DNA from: Anthopleura xanthogrammica
Taxonomy: Eukaryota > Cnidaria > Anthozoa > Actiniaria > Actiniidae
Direction: 5' to 3'
Assembly: GCA_964019055.1 (NCBI GenBank)
Contig: OZ025217.1
Span: forward strand, 3,766,617-3,830,616
DNA length: 64,000 bases
Position numbers and translations under genes: made by a program. Numbering within the stretch: position 1 is the first letter of the stretch; each line of letters starts with the position of its first letter. The notes under the pieces were generated by a model. It was not told where the DNA came from. It made no database searches and saw only the letters and a program-made list of their open reading frames with translations. This document shows, one piece after another, positions 1-11,527 of this stretch.

Positions 1-3000
1 TGAATAATCTCTCTAAAATCCAACTTTTGCCAGGGCTAATATATAAATTTAAGCTAAAACCTAGTTAGAATGATTCAATATTTTCAGACGATGACTTTAC
101 GACCTGCGTGACGGAAAAATAGAGGTGGACAAGCGCAAAAGTACAATGCAAATATGGGGGGAAAGGTGCGCCTGTCTTTCCCTGGCTAGAACTTGAAGTG
201 CGATTAAAACTGATGGCAATTGAATATATCAGCCGTTTAATCATAAAAAAAACCCGATAATTTTCTAGTTAAAATTTCCAATATTGCGCTGAAACTTGTC
301 AGGTTTTTGGAATTGAAAGCTTACTCTTCAGCTACCTTTACATATTTTCTTATGTTCTTTTCTCTTTTACGCTTGAAATGTCAAGAACATGAAATATGTG
401 TCTGATTTTTAGGGCTTTTCTTCCTCCGTTCCCTCTTTTTTGAAACATTTTGGGTTTTTTTATGAGCTTAATTCTTTTTTTAAATTTTATAGCTTGATTC
501 AAGAAGAAGAATCGTCCTTAAGCAAGCTTTCAGTAGCGGTCGCGCATTTACATCGATTTCCGAAGGGAAGAAGTTTTATTGAAATTTCAATTAAACACTT
601 CACATCACTTGAGATAAGAAAATAGCACTTGACTGGGTATTTGGAGGCAATCAAACGCATTTCTATGTTGCTCAAAAGATTCCTCGTCTATTCAATTCTC
701 GCAAGTGCCTTCGCGTTGACATGTGGAAAAAAAAACTTTTCCTTGGGGTTTTGTTTTCCATCTCGCGAAAAAGTAACAACTTGGAGAATTCTTTAGTTCA
801 AGGCATTATGTGTTCATCCTATAAAAAAAAAACTAAATCTTTTATTCCTCTGAAAATAAAATAATGAGCGTCACTTCCTCATCATCATCCTTAAAGGGGC
901 ACTTGGAAGAAAATCGATGAAAATTGGAAATGCCTTGAAACTTGTTTAAACTTATCTATATGGCCCCAATAGTAGCCAAGCAACATATTTTCTTCACATT
1001 CAAAATTTGCGGATAAAAATTATATATTTTTTCAGGATTTAAATTGTGAGTAAATGACGTCATTTACTCAACCCTATTGTTCTTTTAGTTTTTAAACCAA
1101 AAATTCTCAACTGCGAGTGGCTCCCAGGCTAAAATTTTTGCCAATCTGGTTTTCATAATCATGATTGAGTCATATTATTCTTAAATACTTGAACAATTCG
1201 GACTTTCAAAATATGGGGCGTTTTCATCCAAGTGCCCCTTTAATGCCTATGTGGCGTGCCATCTCTCTCTATCCTTGGCTAGTAGGTCTATTTCTTCCAT
1301 GGTTCAAAGGCCGTCCCTCATCTCTTCCCACTGCAGTCGGGAGGCCACCTTGCCGATATTCTAGTGATGTTATTGGGATGTTTCCTTAAGACATGTCCAA
1401 ACCATCTCCATCTTCTCCTCTTGAACGTTGTTAGTATGATGAGCGTCGGTTACTAAGTGCCAATAAGTGCGTGAATTTTTTTTCGCCATTGAGAATGTAG
1501 AAAGGGGGAAGAACGGACGAGGAATCGCGGATGGGTGGTTGAATGGAAGGATGAACAGAGTTGAAGGAAAGAAAGGGACGCGTTGATGGATGAAAGGGAG
1601 TGAATGAATGAACGTTTAAAAAACTCCAGTAGTCAAATTTTAGGGATATATATATATTTCTGACGCCGGATTTCTAAATAAAAGATGGTTACACCTACTT
1701 CCTTCAAAAATAGAAAATAGATTGAAATGTGTACAATACCATCTTTAATAATGACAGTATTCTCATAACACACAGCTAACACGCAGGTGCAAAGATGCAA
1801 AACAATACCGTCGACACTAGAAGAGGGAAAAGATTACAATAAAAAATGATATAATATTATAGATGTTTTATGGGAGGCATATTTAGTAAATAAACCCCTT
1901 CTAGCGGCTGGGATATCGGCTGATAATGTCCGAGGATGAGAAACGGTCCGAAAAATTATCATTTGGCCGAGAAGCGAAGCTTTAAGCGAAGCGAAGATTA
2001 ATTGATACGAGTACGCAGCTTCTCATTATCTTTTTTTACTGATCATAGTGATGAAAACTTAAAAACTTTAAGAAATTAATTTCAAATCACACCAGTTGAT
2101 CTGAGAAAAAAATATCAGCCAATCAGAATCGAGAAAATTTGCAAAACTGAGGTGTCATCCTTAGTAGCCCAGCAACTCGGGAATGATAATTTCTTTACTG
2201 ATTTTACTTTCCCACTCAATGATGAATATCATAGTAAATGTTTACAAAATATCAAAAACCTCTGCTGAAAATCTAGATTTATCTCAGATATAAATTTTTA
2301 TAAGTCAATTTTTGCTGGCTTCATAACACCTCAGTTTACAGTTACGTCATTCCTACGTCACTATCTCAGATCAGCTGCCAGTGCATCAAATGAATAAGGA
2401 AAGAAGTTTCAATTTGTCAGTAGCCGTAAATTAACTCAATTTGGAAAAAAATTCTACAGAATACTGTGCTATAATTTTTTATTAGTACTACGGTAATCTA
2501 AAATAATAAGTCAAAGTGGCGGCTTCCCGAAAAAAAGGCGACTTAAATCTGAGCTAAGTAAACCATTTAAGAGCTTTGAGCGAAAGCTTAATACTGAACG
2601 TATGACTTCGAAGAACTGATTAAAATTGGAAACAATTATAGCGATATAAATAGAAAAGCAAGATTGAAGGATTAGAAAATGAAAGATTATTGAGATTGTA
2701 AAAGGCGGCGATTCTAGGCCAAAAAAGGCCTTAGAGCTTTAAGAAAACCTTGATATATTGTTAGAGGGATGTGAATTCGAATAAAAATAACGATAAATTA
2801 TCATAAATGCGATTATTTCTTTTGCCATATCATGGCAATTGTTGTGCAGATCTCAATAAGTGAATCATCAATAACTCATGCAGTGTCTTTTGTCAGTATC
2901 TCGTTTCTTTTTTCAAGAGCCAATTGTAAACACCAACTTTTGCTAGGCGATTTTCTTGACAATGGCTCAGCCAATCATGAGGGCGTTCAGCGCCTTACCA

Positions 3001-3240
3001 TTATTTTAGATTCATTTTTTATGTACAAAGACAGAAGATGTTAGTTATACAAGGTGTCGCTATCGCAAGCTATTCCGTCACTGTTTGTATGGAAGGCTCA
3101 TGAGCAAATACATTGAGTCTCGTAAAATTTACCGACTTCAAAAAGCTCTTTCCTTCGACTTCGTTGGCAACTAAAGAACCGTGGCAGAGTCTATAGTCTC
3201 CTGACAAACCAAGAAGCTGAAGTGAGCCAGATATTTCAAC
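1..3240. other. gene-free flank
   Basis: No open frame here has a family signature, and no convincing exon with paired splice sites was found on either strand. The short frames are chance openings in AT-rich DNA. Small local repeats occur, for example GCGAAGC-type runs near 1973-1995. The last few hundred bases form the 5' flank of the GPCR gene starting at 3241. Confidence 0.5.
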
Positions 3241-4221
3241 ATGAATGGAAGCTCGACGAACGAACTCAGTTCCACTGCGTGCTCTTTTCTTCTGCCTAGA
3301 GACGAAGACAGACAAAGCCTACACGGCTACTTCGTCGCTTCCATCGCTATCATGTCTCTCATCACAGTTCCGACAATCCTTCTGAATACTCTAGTATTAG
3401 TCGCTGTATGGAGGTCACCACTGCTTCATACACCTTCTAATGTCCTTCTTTGTGGCTTGGCTGCGTCGGATTTGGGTGCGGGTGTTACAGTCATGCCTAT
3501 ATTTATCGCCACATCAGTAGCACACTCCGACGGGATCCTCCAAGTCTGGTGTGAGGCTCGAACGCTTACAAATTTGATAACACCTTTTTTCGCTGGAATT
3601 TCTTTCGTGACTATCACGTTAATCAGCGTTGATCGAATGATCGCACTGAAGTTTCATTTGCGTTATGCGTCAGTCGTGACTACTAGCCGCTGTCTGCGAG
3701 CCCTCGTGGCTCTGTGGATAGCAGGGCTGGTCATAAGTTCATCGCACTTGTGGTGCGTGAGATTTCTTCACTGGGCCACAGTTGTTGTGTTCGGTTTTTG
3801 CCTTGGCTTGGGTACTTTTAATAATGCTACGATCCTCTCGATCCTCCGACGTCACCGAGTAGAAATCAGACGTCTTCAGGTGCAGATTGAAGCGAACCAA
3901 GATTCAAAGGACAATGCGAACACAAACGTGGCTCAGAGAAGAAAAACTTCTAGCAACATGCTTTGGGTATATGGATTATTTGTCGTGTGCTATGCACCGT
4001 TCTTGATCGTCAGGATATTCAAAAACTTCGCCACCGGACACACCAAAGCGACTTTTATCGCATTTACGTTCACTTACTTCTTTGTGTTCTGTAATTCTTT
4101 TCTGAACCCGATTTTATACTGCATGAAAATGCGCGCTGTGCGCCGATCTATATTAGCTTTGATGCCTGACTCCTTAAGAACATATCTTGCAAAACCAAGA
4201 GTAGAGAAAAATGCACATTAG
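3241..4221 (+). CDS. intronless class A (rhodopsin-family) GPCR
   Basis: This is a complete 326-residue seven-transmembrane receptor in one exon, acting at the plasma membrane through G proteins. Seen in the sequence: an N-terminal NGS glycosylation site (residues 2-4), TM1 with LLNTLVLV, TM2 with LAASDL, TM3 with a cysteine at its start (WCEA) and DRM in place of DRY, followed by FHLRY. TM6 has CYAPF in place of CWxP and TM7 has NPILYC. The extracellular loop after TM4 is very short and has one cysteine (LWCV). The C-terminal tail is short. Short loops and DRM/CYAP variants recall the melanocortin/adenosine (MECA) side of class A and the large cnidarian class A expansions. The ligand cannot be predicted. 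The start is the first ATG before TM1. It is a paralogue of the receptor at 8230-9201. Confidence 0.93.
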   Translation: MNGSSTNELSSTACSFLLPRDEDRQSLHGYFVASIAIMSLITVPTILLNTLVLVAVWRSPLLHTPSNVLLCGLAASDLGAGVTVMPIFIATSVAHSDGILQVWCEARTLTNLITPFFAGISFVTITLISVDRMIALKFHLRYASVVTTSRCLRALVALWIAGLVISSSHLWCVRFLHWATVVVFGFCLGLGTFNNATILSILRRHRVEIRRLQVQIEANQDSKDNANTNVAQRRKTSSNMLWVYGLFVVCYAPFLIVRIFKNFATGHTKATFIAFTFTYFFVFCNSFLNPILYCMKMRAVRRSILALMPDSLRTYLAKPRVEKNAH

Positions 4222-4587
4222 GCCACGATTTTGGTGGTAAAATCGGCCTTGTTTTGGCCAGTGGCTAACAATTAAACCTGTGAGGAAAACCGGAGAACCT
4301 GGAGAAAAACCCTTGAAGCACAGGAGAGAAGCAACTATTCTATTCTATTCTACTCTATTCATGTAGTACATAGGACACCTAGTTCGGGAATCGAAGGCGG
4401 GTGTATATGGTATAACATTTAATAGACCACGATTGCCGCAGGTCGGCTAGGCCTCTTGAATTGAATCTATATTTATTGTACTATACTGCTAGTTGATAGT
4501 AAAGGTATGAGGGGCGGGGTTTTTTTTTATCGGGGGGGAGGGAGGGCATTAGAAAAATCAGGGGGGCCACACAAAAGAATCCGAGTC

Positions 4588-4619
<32 letters not shown>

Positions 4620-5573
4620 CGAAAAACAAGGGAGGGGCCATTTTTATGCAACAACGGAGGGGGGTTCAGATTTCTTGTATGAGTTACCAAGCGAATCCCA
4701 CCGCCCCCTCTCCCCGTAGATTCAAAATATTTGAAATGTTCGCACTATATATTATATAGTTTGATTAATAAATAACATGTGAAAGTATCGTCACTATGGT
4801 AACATACTTCTTGTAGCAGAAAAAAGCTCGAAAAAGCTTTCTTTTCTTTTTCATTGATAATTATATAATAAACAGAATATTACATGGGCTCACTTGTGAG
4901 AGATCTTCCAACACTCGAAGATAACATTCGTATCTCCACGCGACCATGTAATAGCCTCTTTGTTATACAATGAATATTCTAAATATCGGCCAACTAAGAC
5001 AAGAGTGTGCTTGCACACTCACGGCAAGGTACAGCGTGTGAGAAGGATTTACAAACATCTGCGTGCCAGTGTATATATATTGAACAAAGGCATTTGAATA
5101 ACAACATCACATAGGCGGACGAGGGGGGGGGGGGCAAGGGTGCTAGAACCCCCCCTACTTTTTCAGGCAAAGTGTTATTCCCGCAATTTTGTTCCGGCTA
5201 TCTTACTCTCTTTGTTTTATTTGCTTCGGCGATTTTTGGGTTGTTGTGAAAACAGTTATGTAAATTAGATGTCGTTCTAGAGGTCACGTTATAAGACGTT
5301 CATATGGGAATAAGTCGAGGAGAGTATAGAGAAAACAGGAGAAGAGTGGAGTTGTAGTCAATACGGAAAGCGTTAGCCTATTCTAAGATTTAAATTTCTT
5401 ACGGAGCCTTTAATTTGGCATTCTTACGGAGCCATTGGGCATTCATCACGGAGTATAGCTTTCATAGAGCCACACTCCCCTGAATCAAGAGAAACCTTTA
5501 CTTTTTAGTCAGTACAGGATCCTAGGAGAATCTGGGAGAGACGAGTAGGGACTAGAGTAGTGTGCATGGGAAT

Positions 5574-5810
5574 CAAGGGTGGCTTAGCGGCAGTTCACTC
5601 ACCCCTCATCTCTGGGGTCTCGGGTTCAATTCCTGAACTGAGAATTTCGAATCACATGTGAGTAGAGTTTGTTGGGTCTCTCCCTTTGATTTGAAGGGTT
5701 TTCTCCGCTCTCCTCAAAACCTAACACACTGAATACCAATTCGATCTGTTTGTTAGCCGTGCTCTGACTCTGACCAGCGTAGAGGTTGTTTCAAGGTTTC
5801 GATAAGAAAT
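5574..5810 (+). repeat. tRNA-derived SINE, full body
   Basis: The head looks like a tRNA gene with an internal RNA polymerase III promoter: an A-box-like TGGCTTAGCGG at about 5580-5590 and a near-consensus B box GGTTCAATTCC at 5623-5633. A body follows with ACATGTGAGTAGAGTTTGTT and a GGGTTTTCTCCG stretch. It ends in the tail motif TTAGCCGTG...TCTGACCAGC...GAGGTTGTTTCAAGG. Related copies, whole or partial and in both orientations, recur at about 18300, 23627, 26068, 26535, 39170 and 59687, which supports a dispersed retroposon family. Confidence 0.8.
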
Positions 5811-6169
5811 TAAGACTGGCGTATAATAGAGTGTATTTACTTCCTCATCGAGTTGCGTAATCGGGCTGTTATTTAGACTAAGTGCTTTTAAGCATCAAAA
5901 AGATACATTAGTATCGCCTTCAGTTGTAAGACTCATTCAAATACTTGAACCACTTCTACAATAATGGCTCCAAGCCCACTCATCACCCATTCATAATAGC
6001 GATGAAATAAAGGTACTAAACTAAATTTGTTTAACTTCCTGAGTGTTTTGTCAGTCACTTCCTTTCCTGGGATCGGGGTCAGCTAGTACTTGAAGTGACA
6101 GGTGTACCTAAACTGACTCTTCTTTCCAGGATATAGTTGCAGGAAATTTCGTTCATTTAGCTATTTAAA

Positions 6170-6335
6170 GAAATCAACTCTGGGCTGATCAAAGTCAGGG
6201 CACGGCTAACTCATAGATTGAACCCTGAAACAACCTCTGGCCTGATCAAAGTCAGGGCATGACTAACTCATAGATTGAACCCTGAAACAACCTCTGGGCT
6301 GATCAAAGTCAGGGCACGGCTAACTCAAAGATCAA
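6170..6335 (-). repeat. SINE tail, tandem copies
   Basis: Three tandem copies of the roughly 55-base SINE tail lie in reverse orientation. Each reads CTGGGCTGATCAAAGTCAGG, then GGCTAACTCA, then CCTGAAACAACC. The tRNA-like head is absent, so this is a tail-only fragment or the end of a 5'-truncated copy. Confidence 0.75.
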
Positions 6336-8229
6336 GAAAGTCGGGAAAACCAGATCACGAAAATTTAAAAAACCCCGTTCACGAATTCACGCGAAAACCC
6401 CTTACCGCCCCTGAAGAAATCCCATCGGATAAATCCTTATCAAGCCGATAAACTTTATCCAGATGGCGTTATTTGGTTGCGCAAAGCTAGAATAGGAGTT
6501 ATCCGCTGTATTTTATCCTATGTCCTATGTTGTATAGTTATCCTATATATAACTATTCTCTGGATATCATGATAGCGTTTTGTCTGCTGCATTCGGAGTG
6601 CTTATCCGGTGGATAACTTAAAATCGGCTCTGGTTTATTCCTTGTAAGAGCAGTAGGCTCATAAACCAGGTTTCACCCGCTGAGGTCATATTCTAAACAA
6701 AATATTTATAATCTCCCTCTCGCTATGAAATGTTGAATTATTTATCTCGAAGGATGAGATCAAGTTTATGAAATTTGCCATCTGGTTGCGCGTTTGATTA
6801 ATTTTCACCCAATTTTTAATAAGTATATGAGTTTAGTTATGAATTGTACTCTAGCTAACGACTGTGCCTCTCAGTCTACGGCACTGATTAAGGTGGCTCG
6901 TCAGTAGTAGTTTTTTTTCGACCATACCTATCAGCGCCGGTACCTATATTAATATTAAAAGCCCGGGGGCAGGGTACTATAGGCTAGAGCCGAAAAAATG
7001 CAGGAAGATCAATTCAGTTTCCAATAATTTTGATCAACAAAATTAATTGGTAAGAGATTTCTTAAATAAATTTTTGAAGCTGTTGGATTTAATATTTTCA
7101 GGAGTAGAGTTCCAAACTCTTGGATCAATTAAAACGTAAATTAAACTTGCCGTAATAAGTAAGGATTTTTAGTAAAGAGTAAGATGGTCTATACGCTAAT
7201 CTGGTGTTATATATGAATGAGTTTTTCAAACTGGAGAAATCAGAAAAAAAAAAAAAAATCCATTTCCTGAGAACTGGACCCTATTGTTCTGTCCTCCAAA
7301 TTGAGTTGCATTCTGAAGTGCTGGGGGAGGGTTGATCTATTGTTCTAAATGGAAGATGAACATAGCATTAAACCGAATTAAAAAAAATATGATTCTTATC
7401 TTAGAGGATCAGATCTAAAAATAAATTGAAAGATAAAACATGATTAGTGTTGATGGGCTCCCTGTGGTTTTGGCGGGAACTTTTGCGCCATAACGCGTAC
7501 GTGCGCTCGTTAAGGCAAAAATGTGTGTGGAAAATTCTCGTTTGTTCGTTCTCAGGATAACTGGAATCAATCATCAATATATCTATTTGTTCACTGCTGG
7601 ACCTCACAGAGTTGGCGCATAGATAAAGGGCTACAGCGCGCAGTCTACAATTACGCTATTGCATCTATTTGATACCAAGCATGCAATGTTAAAGCGAGCA
7701 GCGCTGTCATCTTTAGAAGTTACTAATTCTTAATTATTGATTAGCTTTTCAAACAGATTATTGGAAGAACTGTTTTTCATATACAACTGATTTCTTTTCT
7801 GGGATTTTTCTTTAAAAAGAGTATTATTTTATAAGCGAAATTGGAGTTTTCACGACACCCAACTGTTTTGTTTACGAGGGAGTTTAAAAAATGAAAAGAT
7901 TAAAAGTTGCGCAAACAAAGCAGTAAAAAAAAAAAAAAAATGAAATTGATAGAAATGAATCCAAATTCTATTTTAGAATGGGCATCAGCCAGAACGCTTT
8001 TAGCTACAATTGTAGTTCGCCGTAGGGAATTACGACTGAAGGGGGTCTTCAGGCCAATCAGAGTGGTGTGTCCTTCATTATATATATAGGCGGATATCAG
8101 CTTCTGCGTTTTCACTGCTTTAAAGATAAAGTTGTTTTTACAAGAAAATCCTTCCATTTTATTTACTCATTCAGGGCAAAGGAAACACTCAGTTTTAACA
8201 ACATAAAATTACAAGTTTAAAGACGAACC

Positions 8230-9201
8230 ATGAACAGCAGTAACACTTCGATTGTACTCAAATATCTCGTCGCATCCGAGTGTCCAGTCATCGAGGAATC
8301 ATCTCGCATAAAATCTTTCACTTTTTTCATCCTTTCTGTGGTAGTTATTTCCCTCACATCAATTGTGACAGCCACATTGAATGGTCTAGTTCTAGCCGGC
8401 ATCTACAGAACCCCATCTCTCCATACTCCGTCGTTTTTTCTGCTATTTGGTCTGGCGCTTTCTGACTTTGCCATTGGAACATTGGCTATGCCTTGCTGCG
8501 TGATACCATTCGTGGTTTACACCATAAAAGACGAAAACTTGTTGAAGTTGTGGTGCTGGTACAGACGAATACCTAACTTTATTTTACCATGGTTATCTGG
8601 TGTTTCTGTTATAACACTGACTTCAATCAGTATCGATCGTATGATTGCGCTGCATTTTCATCTACGGTACCCAACGATTGTCACTAACGAACGCGTTACT
8701 TTCCTTCTCATTCTTGTGTGGGTCATGACATCTTTGCTCGCTTTAATCCAATTCTGGGCAACCAACTGGCTTCTGTGGCTATCGATCACAATCTTGGTAA
8801 TATGCTTCATTATATCTTGTGTTAACAACGCTAAGATTCTCAAGATAGTTCGCCGACATCAACGCGAAATCCATGGCCAAATTCAGCCAAACGTCAACCA
8901 AAATAACCAGCAAATGAACATGTCTCAGCGTTGGAAAAATACCAAGAATATGTTATGGGTTTATGGACTGTTTCTGATGTGCTATGCTCCATTCGTGGTC
9001 ACCGTAATCATCACGAAGATAGGAAGCAGTCCTCCATTTGCATTGTTCTGCTACCTTGCTAGCTTGGGATTGGTCCTTCTAAACTCGCTTTTCAACCCTA
9101 TTTTATACTGCGTCAAGATGAGTCAGGTTCGCAGGGCTTTCGTGGCGCAGCTGCCAGAGAGGATACGCCATTTATTAAGACTATCAGATCAGCTACAGTA
9201 A
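8230..9201 (+). CDS. intronless class A (rhodopsin-family) GPCR, paralogue
   Basis: A complete 323-residue seven-transmembrane receptor in one exon. It starts MNSSNTS with glycosylation sites. Motifs are TM1 TLNGLVLAG, TM2 LALSDF, TM3 cysteine LWCWY, SIDRMIALHFHLRY (DRM for DRY), TM6 MCYAPF and TM7 NPILYC. Like the 3241-4221 gene it has HTPS before TM2, KNMLWVYGLF leading into TM6, and a short C-terminal tail, so the two are clearly paralogues. Unlike that receptor it shows no cysteine in the loop between TM4 and TM5, so the usual TM3-ECL2 disulfide is probably missing; melanocortin-type receptors are known to lack it. Ligand and coupling are unknown. Confidence 0.93.
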   Translation: MNSSNTSIVLKYLVASECPVIEESSRIKSFTFFILSVVVISLTSIVTATLNGLVLAGIYRTPSLHTPSFFLLFGLALSDFAIGTLAMPCCVIPFVVYTIKDENLLKLWCWYRRIPNFILPWLSGVSVITLTSISIDRMIALHFHLRYPTIVTNERVTFLLILVWVMTSLLALIQFWATNWLLWLSITILVICFIISCVNNAKILKIVRRHQREIHGQIQPNVNQNNQQMNMSQRWKNTKNMLWVYGLFLMCYAPFVVTVIITKIGSSPPFALFCYLASLGLVLLNSLFNPILYCVKMSQVRRAFVAQLPERIRHLLRLSDQLQ

Positions 9202-9626
9202 ACTCAGACGCTAAAGTGTTGTATATCTGAGAAGCAAATGAGAGGTTTTGCGAGAAAAAACTTTTGTGTGGAAATCTTATCCACCTTGAATGAATGTTTT
9301 CTGTTGTACAAACTGATTTAAGAAAGGACTAGTCTTAGAAACCCAGCCAGCCGTCATATGATCCCCTCATTAGACAGACAGATAACACATCACTGGGTTT
9401 CTCTCTCTCTCCCTGCCAACGACAGACATGATCAAGTTTTTTTTCATTTCCCTGCTTTTCTTCACTCTTCTTTTGCAAAACTTTACACCAAAGACAAACA
9501 TTCCTTTATTTATCTACCACTTGGAGATTTTTTCGATTCTTTTTCTCTAATTCTGAAGAGGTTTTAGCTTTTCAATTGACGCTTCACGTTAGATTTTAAA
9601 AAATCTCTCTACTATCGCTTTCAGGT

Positions 9627-9692
9627 GATACTTTCAGGCGATACTCGCGATACTTTCAGGCGATACTCGCGATACTTTCAGGCGATACTCGC
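9627..9692. repeat. 22-bp tandem repeat, three copies
   Basis: Three identical copies of a 22-base unit beginning GATACTTTCAGG and ending CTCGC follow each other without a gap. A partial, diverged unit (TCAGGTGATA) precedes them. Confidence 0.9.
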
Positions 9693-10380
9693 GAAAGGCA
9701 ATTACATATGATTACAAGGAAATGTATGGGCAGTACAAACAAAAGTTTTGCCTATCTTTCCCCGATTTTTCACTGACCCTCTTGCAGGGCTCCTTGTGCT
9801 CTGGCAAAAAGGAAAGACGGCAGACAAAGGGCGAAGAGCGCAACCAATCTTTTGAGACGTACTTGACCTACACTGATGCTTATCAAATAACCTCTTTAAT
9901 GTATAAAGGTTCTTGACCGAGAGTGAGGACCGGATTCTGGGTGTATATTGGTCTTCTATTTTTGTAGTGGTTCGTGGGCGGAGTCAAGTAAAATTTCTCA
10001 GGAAGTAAGATAAAAACCACTGGCGAATTTCGACCACAAAATGTTGGCATCAATGTTAACTTTGATGATAAATATACAAATAAACTAAAACAGGAACACT
10101 AAAAAATAACCAAAAATTGTTAACCAAGAAGAGAGAGAAAAGAACAGTAATAAGAAAATAGAGAGAAAAAAGAATTCTTAAAAAAAGTAGCTGTCGCGAC
10201 TTGAATTCTCTCATTTATCGGCTCCGATCGCAGTAAAACTCGTTATTAGCCAAGGACAAGACAGAAAGTAAAGGTACAAGAATCCAGTGCTTGAATTTTG
10301 TCAAATCTTGGAGGAAAAAATAAGGTTTATTTGTTAGCTTCATAGATTTATAATGAAACATTGACACAAAAGCGCCGCTT

Positions 10381-10450
10381 GGGCTTCCTGTGTTCATACC
10401 GGAAGTAGGAGTCCTATCTCGGAATCTCTTCCGGCGGAAGTAATCAAATT
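10381..10450. promoter_or_regulatory. ETS-site cluster, promoter-like, no gene assigned
   Basis: The stretch contains GGGCTTCCTGTG, then ACCGGAAGTAG, then CTTCCGGCGGAAGTAA. These are several consensus ETS/GABP-type GGAAG sites in both orientations within 70 bases. The same GGGCTTCCTGTG 12-mer lies upstream of the TTLL gene (13467) and of PGM3 (40290). I can see no gene that this patch would serve. Confidence 0.4.
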
Positions 10451-11381
10451 CGTTTGCAAACCACGAAACCCGGACGCCAGTTCTGAATGAGCACGTAGTG
10501 GTGTCTAACAAAGCAATATTATATTTACAGAATTATTATACACTTTTTTAACACTAGATTTTTTTCTTTGCCTTTGGAAACATCTGCTGGTTGAATTCCC
10601 TCCACTAGTATGAATAGCCGGGGGATAGGGAAGGCAAATTTTTTTTATGGGGGAAAGAGGATGGGTGGAGCTTTAGAAGAGGAAGGAAAAAGTCATCATT
10701 AAGATAACGAACTTGCTCGAAGTGTTAAATCTGTTGTGAACGTCAAGACAGGGTTAACCTTGGATTCGAAAATTATCTCTATCTTTGCCGAGAGTCATGA
10801 AATTAGTGGCGTAGCGAGGAGGATCGAGCCTTTTTTTCTTTGATGTACTGGATGTCAATGCCACTGGCGTAGTTAGTTTTTATTCTAGGTTTTATTCTAG
10901 TTTTTATTCCAAATGGAATCTCAGTGGATGAATAGCTACACCTTTGTTAAATTTTAGTTTCAATAATAAATTTTTGGATGTAGATTTTATGGTAAAACTA
11001 GTCACAAAATGAACGACGTTTCGGTGTTATTATTATTATTATTATCAAGCTAGCTCATAATGATATAAAAGATGTTCGAGTTAACAATGAAATATGAATA
11101 CGTTATACACTTAATACACGTTTTATTTACTTATTATTAATTTTATTATTTATGATTATCGAAGTTTATTATGGGAAGACGTTTGACCTTTGACCCTAAG
11201 TGTGTTGTCAAAGAAACGGGAATTCACCTTGGCATTGTTCACATCCGGACGCGCCGGAACAGGATTCGTGGAACATGCATGCCGGCCGGGGATTCGTATT
11301 CACAAGTCAAAATCCTTAATTGGAATATCAAAATACCCTTGATAGGACACCATCATCACGTTTACTTGCGTATCGAGCACC

Positions 11382-11389
11382 TATAAATA
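11382..11389 (+). promoter_or_regulatory. TATA box of the secreted-protein gene
   Basis: A consensus TATAAATA lies about 140 bases upstream of the ATG at 11528. A transcription start near 11412-11420 and a 5' UTR of about 110 bases would fit. None of the other gene starts examined here shows so clear a TATA box. Confidence 0.65.
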
Positions 11390-11527
11390 TCATGGCTTGT
11401 AGGCGAAAATTTACAGTTTTGCTGAGCTGCAGAAGAGTTTAGACTTCAACTTCAGAGCGTTGATTCCAAGCAAGTTCAACTTCTGTGCAGTGAAAGAGAG
11501 AAATACTATCTCCTAGTAACCATCAAG

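Larger units (their letters stand above)
4222..8229. other. intergenic spacer with SINE sequence
   Basis: No coding gene is supported between the two GPCRs. The spacer holds a degraded SINE body fragment just after 4222 (GGAAAACCGGAGAACC-type sequence), a poly-A run near 4594-4618, and the SINE copies listed at 5574 and 6170. A poly-A-rich tract lies at 7240-7260 and 7925-7941. The rest is AT-rich with no recognisable signal. Confidence 0.5.
9202..11380. other. intergenic spacer
   Basis: No gene is supported. The region contains a 22-bp tandem repeat (9627-9692) and an ETS-rich, promoter-like patch (10381-10450). A 98-codon minus-strand frame overlaps that patch but has no recognisable domain, so I leave it uncalled. 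The sequence just before 11380 is the upstream flank of the secreted-protein gene. Confidence 0.45.

Noticed and set aside
5574..5650. Functional tRNA gene
   Set aside because: A and B boxes are present, but the sequence does not fold into a full cloverleaf with matching acceptor arms and continues into a SINE body.
10215..10511. 98-codon minus-strand frame over the ETS cluster
   Set aside because: No recognisable domain and it overlaps a promoter-like patch; probably chance in a less AT-rich stretch.
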